Shown here one piece after another: positions 42,205 through 54,605 of a DNA stretch of 64,000 nt; position 1 is the first letter of the stretch; each line of letters starts with the position of its first letter. The translations under genes and the position numbers were made by a program. The notes under the pieces are model-generated. The model had not been told where the DNA came from. It ran no database searches and worked only from the letters and a program-made list of their open reading frames with translations. Source of the stretch: Elmis aenea (Eukaryota; Arthropoda; Insecta; Coleoptera; Elmidae); the NCBI GenBank assembly GCA_947652605.1, contig OX393582.1, positions 16,702,544-16,766,543 of the forward strand, given 5' to 3'.

Positions 42205-43140
42205 CCGCATGTACATGATGAGCAAACCCGCTAAATACGGGCTCAAAATTATGTGCCTGTGCGATGCTCAAAATCACTACCTATTAAATGCGTTTGTGTA
42301 TACAGGAAAAGATCTTACAAGACAAAGAAACAATCCTCACAAATTAAGTGTTCCTACTACTCTTGATGTACTCTCTTTAGTATCACCAATTGAAAACTCA
42401 AAGATAAATGTAATTGGCTCACATCTATCGAGCTTGTAAACTAAAATCCAAAGGCCTAACATACGTGGGGACAGTAAAAAAAAGAGATATACCTGCCGAA
42501 TTTCTGCCACATAAACTACAAGAAATAAGTAGCTCCATTTTTGGATTCACGGGTGATCGGACCCTAGTATCTTACGTGCCACAAAAGAGTAGGCCGTAAT
42601 TTTACTTTCTTCCATGCACCATTTCATAAAGGTCAAGCAAGAATCACGAAAACCTGAAATAATTGAATTCTATAACTCGAAAAAAGATGTAGACAGCCTA
42701 GATTAGAAATGTGCAAGTTACTCATGTAACCCCAGAACTCGTAGATGGCCCCTCACTGTTTTTTACGCAATACTCAACATCTCAAGAGTTCTCCTACGTG
42801 TTGTAAAAAGCAGCTAATGACGAGTGCAAAATGAAAAGGAGAGAATTCGGCATGTCTCTAGGAAAAGCATTGCTGCATGACCACTTGATGGAAAGGCTAC
42901 AGAATACCAGCCTTTTAAACAAAACTGAGAGCCTCAATAACGGAAATTTTAAAAATTACAGTCCCATCCGAGGAATCCGGAGCTCAATCCCAGCCAAACA
43001 GACAAAGATGTACATATTGTCCACGATCAAGGGATCAGAAATATTCAACAAGATGTAGCAAGTGTACCAAGACAGTTTGCAAGCAACAATCTGTTCAAAA
43101 AGTACAGTGCTACTCTTGCAGTGAAAAGCAATTATTGTAT
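42205..43140 (+). pseudogene. piggyBac transposase, C-terminal half, degenerate
   Basis: It begins at once with MSKPAKYGLKIMCLCDAQ (the K-P-x-K-Y-G-x-K motif). Then come LLNAFVYTGKDL, LSLVSPIENSKINV, LTYVGTVKKRDIPAEFLPH and SSIFGFTGDRTLVSYVPQK, all in the order of piggyBac transposases. Near the end CTYCPRSRDQ and CSKCTKTVCKQ form the cysteine-rich C-terminal domain. It needs several frame changes and contains stops. The 5' half is missing: the DD41D element lies against its left edge, and no upstream piggyBac sequence is seen on the other side of that element. Confidence 0.8.
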
Positions 43141-43851
43141 GTATAACCATGGCTGTAATTTTTTTAGTACGTAGCTAAAATGCAATATTTTTTATTTCAG
43201 AGAGTCCAGTGATGAATAAAGAACGAAGAAAATTAGGCGAACAACCTACTAACATTTTAATTTTGTAGATAGAACAGTTGTTTTGAAGTTATGTTAAAAT
43301 CTTTGTTAAAATTATAATTCCTTTTACTTTTTCATTTAATAGTGAAAATATTTTGATTTCTATTATAATCTTTTACAGATTAAATCAAATACGATCAAAA
43401 ATACTAAAAACGTAAAAAAAGTCCTAACTTTTTATTTTTTTGTAGATAATATGTCATTATAAATTTGGGGTCAAATTCGACCCCACTATACCAGTTGAGT
43501 TTCATAAAACAAGTATACCAGTTAAGGGCTAAAGACACATGTGGACAAAGCACACTTGTAAAATTGTTATTCTTGTACAGAAATTTATTGGGAATACAAA
43601 CATTTGTTTACTATTTAAGATTTTTAAGTAATGATGCTGCTATTTTATTAGCGTTTTAGTTTATGCCTTGGCATTTAAGTTATCAAAATCTAATTTTTTT
43701 TTGTTTCAAAATGGTTTTCAAGAGTCAAGTTTCGTCAGTTTTTTATGTGAACAGTCTTTAATTTGTTAGTTTTTGCAAGTAAAATGTATGAATTGTAAGT
43801 TTCAAATTTTATTCCTATGTAGATCCGCCCCTGGGTGGAAAAAAAATATAT
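43141..43851. other. AT-rich stretch, possible piggyBac 3' flank
   Basis: No gene recognised. GGGGTCAAATTCGACCCC (43469-43486) is a perfect 8-bp-arm hairpin that could belong to the end of the piggyBac copy, but I could not fix a terminus. Confidence 0.4.
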
Positions 43852-45081
43852 TAGGTAGGAGCAAAAGAATTTTCGTTTTTTTTTCTAGTCATCTTGGACG
43901 CTAAACAATTGATAAAAGTTCGACAAGTTATATGTCAAATTAAAAAGCGCATATCTTAGTTTCGTTTTTGAGTCAGTTAGTTTAATTGCTTGTGGTTTAA
44001 AGTTCTTTAAATGTCCGAAATAAATGTTGAAATTCTTGGAATTTTACGTCACTACTGGGCGAAGCGCCGCTCATGCCGCACGAACTATACGTGATGGTAG
44101 AAGGTCAGGATACAATATCTAATCGTACTGCACAAAATTGGTCCATAAAATTCAAAAACGGCGATACCAGCCTTCAAAAGCAATCTCGTTCTGGGTGGCC
44201 CTACATGGTACACCAGGGGGTCCTACTTCAAGCCGTCGAGAGATCGCCAGCCACAACTACTAAAAATGTATCGCACGAACATGGGCCTTTTCGATGGACG
44301 ATAGGTCGCCACCTACAAAAGTAAATCCAAAAACCGCTGTAGAGAAATACCCTATGATTTGTCACCGGAACAAGCAGAACGTCGGGTCAGTCTACGTAGA
44401 GAACTACTCAGCAATCCCCAAGACCATCGGTTCTTTCGCCGGATTGTGACCTGCGACGAAAAGTGAATCTACCTTCGCAATCCCAGTAGATCAAACCAGT
44501 GGTTAAGTAGGAGCCAACGTGGAGAACCTATGATAAAGCGCCGAAGAGTATGCTTTGCGTCTGGCGGAATTACGAAGGTGTGGTTCACTTTGAGTTGGTT
44601 CCTGATGGTCGAGCGATCAACGCGGAACTCTACTGCGAGCAGCTGAATCGAATGTTCGCATCCTTACAACCAAAATACCCTGCTTTGGTCAATCGACGAC
44701 GAGTGCTGTTACAGCAAGAAAACGCTAGACCGCATACAGCCAAAATGGCCCTCTGGAAACTGGAGGACCTTGATGGGATAGAAATGCTAACACACTCTGC
44801 ATACAGTCCTGACCTAGCACCATCGGATTACCACATGTTCCGGTCAATGGCTCATTTCCTGACTGGGTGGGACTTTGCTAATGTTCAGGAAGTAGAAGAA
44901 GGGTGTCGCGAGTTTTTCGACTCCAAGTCCCAAAGAATGGTACCGAAGGGGAATTGAAAACCTGACGAAAAAATGGATTAAGACCATCCAATATAATGGA
45001 CTATATTTTAATTTTTGATTTAATTTAGTTTGTTAAAAATAAATATCAGTAAAAAACGAAAAAACTTCTGCGTCTACCTAA
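43852..45081 (+). mobile_element. Mariner (DD34D) element, 1.23 kb, inactive
   Basis: TTAGGTAGGAGCAAAAGAAT at the left and, complemented, TTAGGTAGACGCAGAAGTTT at the right are inverted ends, with TA outside both. Size and ends are normal for mariner. The single gene is broken. Confidence 0.85.
44011..44957 (+). pseudogene. Mariner DD34D transposase pseudogene
   Basis: It starts MSEINVEILGILRHYW. After a frameshift come ISNRTAQNWSIKFKNGDTSL (the R-T-A-x-x-W-F helix-turn-helix end), LSPEQAERRVSLRREL and FFRRIVTCDEK-stop. Then MLCVWRNYEGVVHFELVPDG leads to QQENARPHTAK and SPDLAPSDYHMFRSM. The first and third acids survive (CDEK, PSDYH), but the second is Glu in QQEN, where Asp is the rule. At least two frameshifts and a stop. 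SETMAR-type relative. Confidence 0.85.
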
Positions 45082-45084
45082 TAT

Positions 45085-45160
45085 AAAAGCCTCCCCTTAA
45101 TTTTCGATAAGCAATTACCTCCCGATTTTTTGGCAATATTTAAAAAACACCTTGTTTAAC
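45085..45160. repeat. Fold-back fragment (family B)
   Basis: CTCCCCTTAATTTTCGATAA followed by GCAATATTTAAAAAACACC matches the terminal 75 bp of the copy at 427-621. The outer CCCTG is changed to CCTTG. Confidence 0.5.
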
Positions 45161-47297
45161 GGCTGAAGCGATCCACCCCATTAGAAGATAAGTCCAGATT
45201 ATATTACTAACATTTACCATATGCCATTTACTTATTAGTGCTTTAATGTAGGTTAACTAATCACTCGTTCGTATTAAATTACTATTGACGCTGCCAAAAT
45301 GCAAACATTAAAACAACCGATTGCCCTTGGGCACATTTCGGGGGAAAAAACTATAGCAATTATTTGAAAACAAAATCATTCGTTAAAGAAATTTGATAAA
45401 AAGAAACGTTTTAACATTCATTAAATATTGCTTTAACTCTGGCAGTAAGTAAAAAACCAGTGATTATTAAATTCCTAGAATTAGTTAACTTATTTGACTA
45501 CAATAAGGATATCTAACCCATTCGATGTACGTATTCTATCTTAACTCCTGAGTAAATGGCTCAAACGCTTTTGCTAGCACTGTTCAGTTTTCCCCCAATT
45601 TTTCCGAAGGAAATGGCCAGTGGCATGTATAACTATGCAAAACATTTAGTTTTGATGTTCTTGGTGCAATAAACACAGCCTTGATCAGATTTTTGCGACA
45701 GCATACCGTGACCTTCCCTGGTAACTTCTCTCTGTATGTTCCTTTTCTCATTCTATTGCTTAATTTTTTTATATCACTTCATTTCCCTACTTTTAGTATT
45801 TGTGCCATATGCATAAGATTTTTTTTGAGATTAGTGGAAACTGTTGCATTCTTTTTTTTTATTATGAATTTCTTATAGGATTTCTAAAACAGTTTCCAAC
45901 TCTCGTCTCTTTGTTTATTTTTAACTTCATAAAAACTGAAAGTTGTTCCTTGAATATATATTTGTGGCTGCATCGAAAAAGGCATTTTATGCAAAATGTT
46001 TGTAAAATACATGATATATTAGAGTACATTTCTAAGAACTTTTCAAAGCTGAGCTGGTAAGAAGTATTAAGAATGATTTGAAAATTAGACAAAATTAAAA
46101 AGAATCAACCAACACAGATGAATTGTCAAACATATAATTTTAAGAATGAAACAGAATTCTAACGAAAGTTTAAAATAACGTTATTTTGAATGTAGACTTT
46201 GACAATGTATTGTTGCTTCTACAAAAAAAAAAAAACGCTTAAAAATACAGTTAAACATGCGAAACTGACTGTTTGCTGCAGGGTAAAGCTTCTACTTGAT
46301 CAAATCCATAAATACATTTAAATAATAACTCACTCATTGTTCCATATATAACAATTAATCATGTCCCAAAGTTCCTAAAATAAATACTCTTCATAATGAT
46401 TCGCAACTCTGTTTTCCCTAATCAATTTCGGACTAAAATAAAATCCGTTTTAATTGAAATATGCGCGCAGCGGGGGACATCGGAGGCGCCTGATATATGC
46501 GCGTTTCGCTACGGAGATAAACACAAAACTCATTATTTTTGTTAACATTCACCAGAGAAGTATGAAAACACACTTTGATGTGAAATTGGTAAATATGGAT
46601 GGAATGTGAATTTAAGTACACATTCGTGTTGACTCTGATATATACAGTCCTTCAAAGAATTTTAAATTGATGCTAAAAATAAAATCTGAGAATTTTTTAC
46701 AGCGATTCGCCGAAAAAATAACAAAGATACGAGGGTAGATCAAAACATAATGCAACAAACTTTATTCCTTTAAATTATATGGTTATACATTATTCATATT
46801 ACTCGTATAAGTGGATAATTTGATAGGTTCAGGGCCCTTAAAAGATGCAATGTGGCCGAGACTAGTCGGAAATTTTGGCTTATTTAAATAAATGTCATAA
46901 ATTACATAAACCACAGTGTTAGGTATCGTTCGTTGGGCTAAACGTTGTATTTTGTTTCATTTTTAAATTTTGCTTTTTGTCGCGCCTTTTTGGTTGGTTT
47001 CATAGCCGTCGCGCATGCACGCCAGGAAAGACTCTTCGGGCAAAAAGAACAGTCGAAAAATTGCCCATGTGCCGTCGTGTGTGTGCTTCTAACTGGTAAG
47101 TTAACCCAACCCTTTCGTTTGTACTTGAATTCAATTTATGGTCCTTCGAGAGTTTTACTGATTTCTGTTCATACGCAACACAGTTTTTGTATCCATTCCA
47201 TAATAGATATTTTCCGTTACATAATGTTATAAACAACTTAAAAAATTAATTGGTATGGTATATAACTTTTTATTAACGTTACGCAAATGATGATATA
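45161..47297. other. Mostly unassigned; a mariner-type terminus near 46.73 kb
   Basis: TACGAGGGTAGATCAAAACA followed by TAATGCAACAAACTTT at 46728 is a familiar mariner terminal type, but no partner end was found. At 46.9-47.1 kb a GC-richer piece ends in AACTGGTAAGTTAA, a good splice-donor match. I cannot support an exon. Other open frames have no motif. Confidence 0.4.
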
Positions 47298-47880
47298 AAG
47301 GGTGTGACTGAGTTCTGGTACATCCCTTTTTACTTTCGCCATACGTAGTATGAAAAAAGTATTTTCTTTAGTTTCGATTTTAGATAAATGAAATTTTAGA
47401 CATAATACGGTATTTGTAAAAAACCTGACTACTTGAACATATGTAAACTATTGTTTCCCTTCCGGTTTCGCCGGAAATGACCTTAACTTTGTTATTACAA
47501 ATGAAATGCCTTGTAATTTTTTACATTTTTGGTAAGAGGAAGCAATTTTGAATACCCCTGGACCATTCTGGTTAACAATTTTTATAATCTCAAATAATTT
47601 TTGAACGTCTTTTTTTTTTGATTAAGTGGACGACCGTGAACTGCATAAATTAAATTTTATTATGTCAACAAAATGTCCGAAAAACGTTTTTGTAAATTTT
47701 AATTGACATTTAGGTTACTTTAATCGGTTTTGAAGGTTGCAGAATCGTTTTTTTTTTTGACAAAAAGTAATTTTTTTTTAATGAAACGGTAGTGGTGCAT
47801 GCGTTAATTTATCTAAAGTATTTTCTAACAAATGCAACAATACCAATAACATATTTGTGAAGGAAGGCTGCTTCAAAAAC
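47298..47880. repeat. Fold-back left arm (family F), diverged copy
   Basis: It follows the left arm of the element at 15223: GGTGTGACTGAGTTCTGGTA, CCGGTTTCGCCGGAAATGACC, GTGGACGACCGTGAACTGCA, then GTTACTTTAATCGG. Divergence is clearly higher and the right arm is missing. Confidence 0.7.
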
Positions 47881-48190
47881 TTAATTTTTTTTCCCGCTAA
47901 AACGTCTTCTTTCGGAGTTACAATCCCCTAAAGAAGAACGGTAAAACCAAGTTTTCATTTTATTTCTTAATTTTGGGGAAATATAGGAGAGTGACATTAA
48001 GTAGATGTTTTTTACTTAATGTAAAAGGGGCTGAAAAGTACAACCCCTGTTGGTTTTTTTATAAGAACTTTTTGGAGGGTAGAAATTTACAATTTACATT
48101 TTTCTTACTCATTTAGGAACTTAAACATCTTTTTTTAAAAAACCTACAGTTTTTGAGTTTATTTTTAAATAAAATAAGTAAACATCCACC
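47881..48190. repeat. Fold-back half copy (family B)
   Basis: CGTCTTCTTTCGGAGTTAC, GAAGAACGGTAAAACC, GTAGATGTTTTTTACTTA and CCTACAGTTTTTGAGTTTA match the left arm of the copy at 54606. It joins the family F arm directly, so one element interrupted the other. Confidence 0.6.
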
Positions 48191-50395
48191 ACGAGCTTGT
48201 CTAGAAAGGCAGAGAGAGATGGACTTGGAACCAATCTACTATGTTCTATCATATTGTATTGGTTTGTTCTTCTTAAAGCGTAAATACTCGAAAATGTTAC
48301 TATAGAAAACCTTTTAAGGCTCATAGTAGACGTTGCAATTTATTTTCCATCTGTAAAAAAAATGTTTTCCATCTTGAAAAATAAATACAATACCCCTATT
48401 AGAGTAATGACACCAGTGGTGAACAAGTACCCAATTTTGGACACGAGGTTTCAAATTGAAAAAATAAGAATTTGAGACATTTTCTATCTCTTTTATCGAT
48501 GCCATTAGAATACTGCACATTTGTACAACAATATTTGTTCACATGTGATTTACTTAGAACCTTTGGTTTACAAAAAAACGTCGCACCAATGATACTTAAC
48601 CTCGCACCCGACCAAAAGTGTGTTTTGTAGTTATTTTTGTTAAGCTAGGTAAGTCTAGTTGATGGGGTTTTATTTTGTTACCGAGTGCATTACATACTTT
48701 TTATTTAGTTTTCTGTTATTTAGACATGTGTTAGACTACTTCAATGGCGTTTCTATTTTAAATTTTCTTAATTTGCGTTTTTAAGGGTCGGTGTTCAATA
48801 CTGGATTACAAACTTTAGTTAAGTTCCGGTGTAGGACACTGTCCAATTTTGAACGAAACGTAGATTTCTCTGATATATTACTAGTGAGCCCATGATAAAT
48901 TGATAGCTATCAGTTTCGATCTTCTAAGCTGCATATAACCAATTTTGGACACTGGTGTCCAATATTGGATGTATCTGGTGTCCATTATTGGTATACATTT
49001 AATATCAAGCGATGACAATCTAGACCACCCTAAATGTATTGTTCAAAGAACACGCGCAACTTTAATTTTTAACGAATCTGCCAAATTAAAAATAAATGCA
49101 ATCATAGCAGCATTAAAGAATAAGGAATTTCTTAATAGTTAAAAGCTTAATACCACAAGAGAGTCTGATTCAAATGAAAAATCACAATACGGAAGAAGAA
49201 TTGACAGGTCAAAAATTGATATAAGAGCTTAATAACCTCTGTAGAAACATTAAACAGATACATAAACAATCAGAAAGAGTGCAGACAGGTTGGTACAGAA
49301 TTAAAGGAACATGGTAACATGCATTTGTCACCCACTAAGTCCAACAATTATTATGTACCATCTACACCCAATAATGCAAAAATCTGATATATTCCCTTTT
49401 AAAAGGGTACTTTTTTGACTAAAGTCTTCAAATGACACAAAACCGATCAGCAACAAAAAGAGGAAAAAAAGGTACTTAGGGCGGCATAAACTCCAAGGTT
49501 TATTTTATCCATAGTCTCAATTTAAGTGTTTTCGCTTTAAAAATGGCGACTGCAGATAATATCAAGTATCACGATGTAAATCAATTTTTTTTCTAAAAGT
49601 CCTAAAATCTAAAAAACGTTGCATTTAGGTATAGGAAATGCTATCAAAAGTCCCTATAGATATACAATAACGTGTTAAATCCAAAAATTCAAAAAAAAAA
49701 AACGTCCTTGAAATAAGAAAGTAGATGTCAACTTGCGTTATTTGAGAAACTTCTTCTGCAAAGATTACTACCTATGCTCGAAGCCAAAGATAATTATTGC
49801 CAAACACCAGTTTGGGTTTAGGCAAAAACATTCGACGATTGAACAAGTGCACCGGAAGTCCAGCAATCATGAATATATTTTTATTAAACAAATCACATGC
49901 CATTAGGCCGTAACCAAAAATTCAGATCATTATCCTTTTTTATTCTCCATATGTTTCTAATGCGCGGTTCCAATCAATCACCCTGTATATTCAAAATATC
50001 ACAATAATTCATATATGATGATTGATTACTGTTAACTTTGCTATAGCAGTTAAAATATTTAGATAATTGAATCAAATTTGGTAAATTTTACAAATTTTGT
50101 TAATGCAGATTGCACGTTCGTTAAGCAATAAGCATACTTAATAAATACGAATTTACTTAGACAATATTAAATGTCAGTAACAAGAAGATGATGTACTAAA
50201 CGTGATAAAAATTAGTTTGGCCATGACTTATTTCTTAGACAAAGGTGCATTTAGATGTACTTGTACAAGGCGCCTGCTTAAGTGCAGTAATCCGCCGTTA
50301 TCCTCGTACGTGATGTGCCGCCAACATGCAAGGAATAAAAAAACTAGGCGTCTATATAACAACAGGGATTATGTGTACGAGCTGTCCCGATTAAC
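48191..50395. other. Unassigned DNA with one palindrome and a small cysteine-rich frame
   Basis: CCAATTTTGGACAC and GTGTCCAATATTGG (48939-48968) form a 14-bp-arm palindrome with a 2-base centre. GGACACTGTCCAATTTTGAA and GTGTCCATTATTGG repeats lie nearby. A 69-codon frame at 50202-50411 (FRCTCTRRLLKCSN, basic C-terminus) is the only candidate small protein. I recognise no family and do not call it a gene. Confidence 0.35.
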
Positions 50396-50542
50396 TTATG
50401 GGTCAATCTAAACTCTAAACTGATGAGTCTTCCTTAGGTATAGGTAAATACATTTTACTCATAATCTCAATAGCAGCAATGGTAATCGTAATAAAAAAAA
50501 TTTATTCCTAAGGAAGATTCATCTGTTTAGATTGACCCATAA
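50396..50542. mobile_element. Small MITE, 147 bp
   Basis: TTATGGGTCAATCTAAAC at the left and its exact complement at the right. CTTCCTTAGG/CCTAAGGAAG also pair inside. No coding. Confidence 0.7.
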
Positions 50543-51306
50543 TTAGCAAAAAATGTTGCATAATTTTATAGGTTATAGTATAAATTTAAGACGAATCTAC
50601 CAACTTAAACATTTAAAAACAAATGAAGATAACTTTAATTATAAAAAGTATTTAAGGAAAATAAGCACCGGAGTAGGCAGACTAAAACTAACGGGGCAAA
50701 AAAACTTGTGATTGACGTTTGTCTTTCCTTTTTTTTTCAAGCTCTTTACAAAGTTTCTGATAAGGCTCAAGTAAGCTTACTTCACTTCTTTTATATTTCA
50801 ATCCTCTTTCCATAAAATGGTCGAAATCTAAAACTTTTATCAGATAGTCGACCAGCCTATCACGATGATTTTTATATTACTCGTTATTTCACAAATGCGT
50901 ACAAACAAAACCTCGAAAAATATTGCATTACTTGTTCAATTTAGTTTAAAGGTTTTCGAAATATCACAGCCTTTAAAAGCGTTTGGTAGAAAATCTAAAA
51001 AAAAAAACAATACATAATTTATCTTAAACAGTAAAGTTAGTAATTAAAATCTAGACATTCAGTTTTGTACATAATGCCATTGTAGATTCTTAAAACAAAA
51101 TAAATTATACCTAAAACATTTATTTCGTAATTTCTAAAGCGTTCAAGTAATCCAATAAGCCAGTTTAAAACCCCACTCTAATTAAGTTGATGAAAACAGG
51201 CAAAATTTAATTTATTAGCTTGATACATGTAGCACGTATGGAGAAATTAATTAATTTTTGAAAATTATTTACCAATAAAATTAAATGAATTTATTAAGTT
51301 CTTAAA
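50543..51306. other. AT-rich stretch, nothing recognised
   Basis: No gene or repeat was identified. Confidence 0.5.
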
Positions 51307-51720
51307 GAGGGATTTCGCTATTAGACGTGGTATATAAAATAATGGCAACACTAATAAAAAGGAGAATTGAAATAATCATTGACCCACAGATTGGAGAATA
51401 CCAGGGAGGATTTAGAAAAGAAAGAAGTACCACGGACCAAATATTCACAAGAAAGGAAATAGCAACAACATGTTATGAGCACAACATTCCACTTGCAGTA
51501 CTGTTCGTCGACTTCAGTAAAGCGTCTGACTCGGCATATAGCAAAGGACATCAAGCAGGATTCAGATAAAGGGGGGAAACAACGGAAGAATTTGAGATAG
51601 GAACAGGGCTGAAACAGAGAGACCCATTATCAGCCCTCATATTCAACGTAGTTCTGGAAAAAATAGTAAGAGACGGAAGACTAAGCAGCAAAGGAACAGT
51701 TTAAAGACAAAGTAGATATA
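51307..51720 (+). pseudogene. LINE reverse transcriptase fragment
   Basis: An 80-codon open piece reads VVYKIMATLIKRRIEIIIDP, YQGGFRKERSTTDQIFTRKE (motif 2a) and AVLFVDFSKASDSAYSK (motif A). After a stop, TGLKQRDPLSALIFNVVLE (motif B) follows, with Arg for the usual Gly after Gln. Motif C is lost. RTE-like by overall pattern. Confidence 0.7.
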
Positions 51721-53044
51721 ATTAAGAAAAAACAATGGTGTAAGAAAAATAGATATTTCACGTGAATATGGAACACCGCCGAGTACAATAACATGTATTT
51801 ACAAGTATATTATATGTATGTATAGGATGCTTATTATAAAGTTTAAAACGAATTAAATAAGTGTTAACACAAAAATATAGAGAATATGCGTGTTACTGAT
51901 TTTGTTTATTATGCAAACAAATATGAATTTTCAAAATATTTTTTTCAATATCTTAAAAAACTGATAAATAACTAAAGACCTTTGCGATTTTGACTCAAAA
52001 AACTTTTTTTCTGTAACTCAAAAATTCCATAACCCAATCAACCGTTGCGTGTTTGACTAAAAACAGTTAACTGTATTTCGTTTTCGTTCCGAATAAAAAC
52101 GAACGAAACATTTTTCGTTTTTAGTCCCTGTTCTTGAATAGACATTTGTAAATGTAAATAGCTATAAAAGTTATAGTCAGTTGAGTTCGTAACAGCAAGT
52201 TTAGCAAAATCGAACCAATTATAAAATAAAGGGAGAAATTATCCGAACATATTAACAAATACTTTTTTTTTAACCAACATTGAGATAAAATAATATTCCA
52301 GTATGTATGTTTAATAATATTTTTTAAATGCTTGACAGTTTGTACATGTTAGTAAATAAATTACTAGTAAGCGTATTAAAATTATAAAATCAATTAACAA
52401 ATACTTTTAGTTCAACTAAAGCAAAGACATAAATTGATTTTTCAAATACGTGCTTCGTACTAAGGTCTTTAAATAAATTACATTCCAGTTTGCTACAGGA
52501 ACGAGTAACCAATAACTTCAACTAGACGTCGTAGTCGTAGCAATTTTAAAGTAATGCTTTATACTCCAAACATGTGTAAATATATTGTAAATATTCCGCT
52601 AGATATTTCAAAAATATTCGATGGGAAATCATAATTTAAAAGTTGGTTGCAATATATTTTCATTTTACATTGCGAGACCAACGGAATGTCTAGAAAATAT
52701 TTGATTTTTGCTCGGTGTGGATATTTTTAATAATTATTTTGGGACAAACATAATCTGCATGTGATTTCATGATTATCTTTATTATTAGAACTAAAAAGCT
52801 TATTAACGAACAAAAGTTTTGTCAAATTAATTTGTGATGCTTAGTTTTTGTTTCTTCTATGTCCTGATAATGATTAGTCAATCAATACCATGCATTTTTC
52901 TAAACCATTCAAAACACCTTTATTTTAATAGTTGCTTAATTAAACGATTTTTTTAATCAAAATGAATATTTAATTTTTCTTGATATAAATAACAACTTTT
53001 TGGTAGTAAAATTGGCGTCATTTGTTATTATTTCCAATCTCTTT
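51721..53044. other. AT-rich stretch with a hAT-type end
   Basis: CGTTTTTAGTCCCTG (ending 52130) is the complement of a hAT terminus (CAGGGACTAAAAACG), preceded by ACGAACGAAAC motifs. No transposase was found. The rest is unassigned. Confidence 0.4.
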
Positions 53045-54325
53045 GAAAAGCTGCCATTAAAAAGGTTAAACATCATAATCGAGAGAAAACAACTTATTCC
53101 ACAAAATCAGTTTGGATTTCGTGACAAACACTCCACCGTAGACCAGGTTCATTGAATAATAAATGACATAGAAAAGTCCTTAAAAGAAGAAAAAACTTGC
53201 TCGGCAACATTCCTCGATGTTGCCAAAGCATTTGATAAAGTCTGGCATAAAGGATTACTAATTAAATTAAAGAAAATGCTTCCTGTTCAATATAGTCAGC
53301 TCCTGGAGTCATATCTATCTCAGCGAACGTTTAAGGTCAAAATGAAAAACGAATACACAGAACTTGGGTTTATAAGAGCAGGTGTACCTCAAGGAAGTCC
53401 TTGGACCGGTATTGTACCTGCTGTATACACATGACATTCCAGAAACACAAAACGTAAAACTCGCCACATTTGCTGACCGCAGTTCTAACTACAGGAACAA
53501 CCATAGAAGAAACAACAGAAACTCTCCAAAGCGCAATCAATCAAATATATGCATGGACAAAACAGTGGCATATAAACATCAACGAAGAAAAATATGTTCA
53601 TGTTAATTTCACCAACAAAAGAATAAGCAACCTACCAGTGTATCTAAATAATAACATCCCTTGCAAAAGACTGCTAAATATCTTGGCCCAAATTTAGACG
53701 TCAAGTTATGATGGAAGGAACACGTCAAAAAGAAAAAGGAACAGCTGAAGATAAAGTATAGAGATATGTATTAGCTGATAGGAAGAAATTCCCAGCTTTC
53801 TATCCAAAATAAACTGCTCCTATACAAACAGGTGCTCAAGCCTGTTTGGACATATGGCCTACAATTATGGGGCTGTACCAAAAAAAGCAACTACAGCTGT
53901 CTTCAAACATTCCAAACCCTTTAAGAAGCATAGTAAATGCTACTTGGTACGTTTGGAACAGCGATTTACACTGGGAACCCCAGGTTAAATCTGTACAGGA
54001 AGAAATTAAACAAGCTACCAAAAGCCATGAGGAGAGGCTCCACAGACATTCCAACATTGAAGTGCTCCAAGTTCTTGATAATCTACAACTAATGCGTAGG
54101 CTCAAAAGGATTAAACCTTTGAACTTGTGTAGACTGAAAGTGTACAAAAGCAGAGTACAGTGCTATGAAGCCACAGTAGTGTAGTGATTAGATTGTAATC
54201 GTGACTAGGATTGACCATTGGCGACATCCAGACTCAAACATGAACGTAGCAAGTTAGGTTAAAGAAAATGTTTATTAATCTATAGGATTAGGTGCATTGC
54301 AAATTTTAAATAATAAAAAAAAATG
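53045..54325 (+). pseudogene. Jockey-like LINE, 5'-truncated and decayed
   Basis: Order of motifs: NQFGFRDKHSTVDQVH (2a), ATFLDVAKAFDKVWHKGLL (A), RAGVPQGS then LGPVLYLLYTHDIP (B, across a frameshift), and LATFAD- in place of the A-D-D box (C, broken). Then come QSAINQIYAWTKQWHININ, LYKQVLKPVWTYGLQLWG and the thumb region. The 3' end is probably the A-rich run at 54310-54325. No endonuclease or first RT motifs. At least three shifts. Confidence 0.8.
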
Positions 54326-54330
54326 TTATT

Positions 54331-54605
54331 ATTATACAGTGTGTACCAGATAACATTTCCAGCGAGGAGATCTAGCTTATTACAAGAAATACAGCTTTGC
54401 TTAAATTAGATGAATTATTCTCAAGCATGTGAGGAGCTACAACCTATTTTTAAAAGTACCTACAAACATTTTCGTACTTTAGAAGTTATAGCAAAAAATA
54501 TGAAAATGGTAAATTTCTTTGCCTTGATCTCAAGCAGGGCCGGCGCAAGGGTATCTGGCGTCTTTAGGCAAAGAAAATTTGGGCGCCCCCATATGTATCT
54601 ATATC
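54331..54605. repeat. Family H-like end and a hAT-type end
   Basis: CAGTGTGTACCAGATAACAT then GGAGATCTAGCTTATTAC resembles the family H terminus at 27006. At 54537 CAGGGCCGGCGCAAGG is a hAT-type terminus that breaks off at the next element. Confidence 0.4.
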
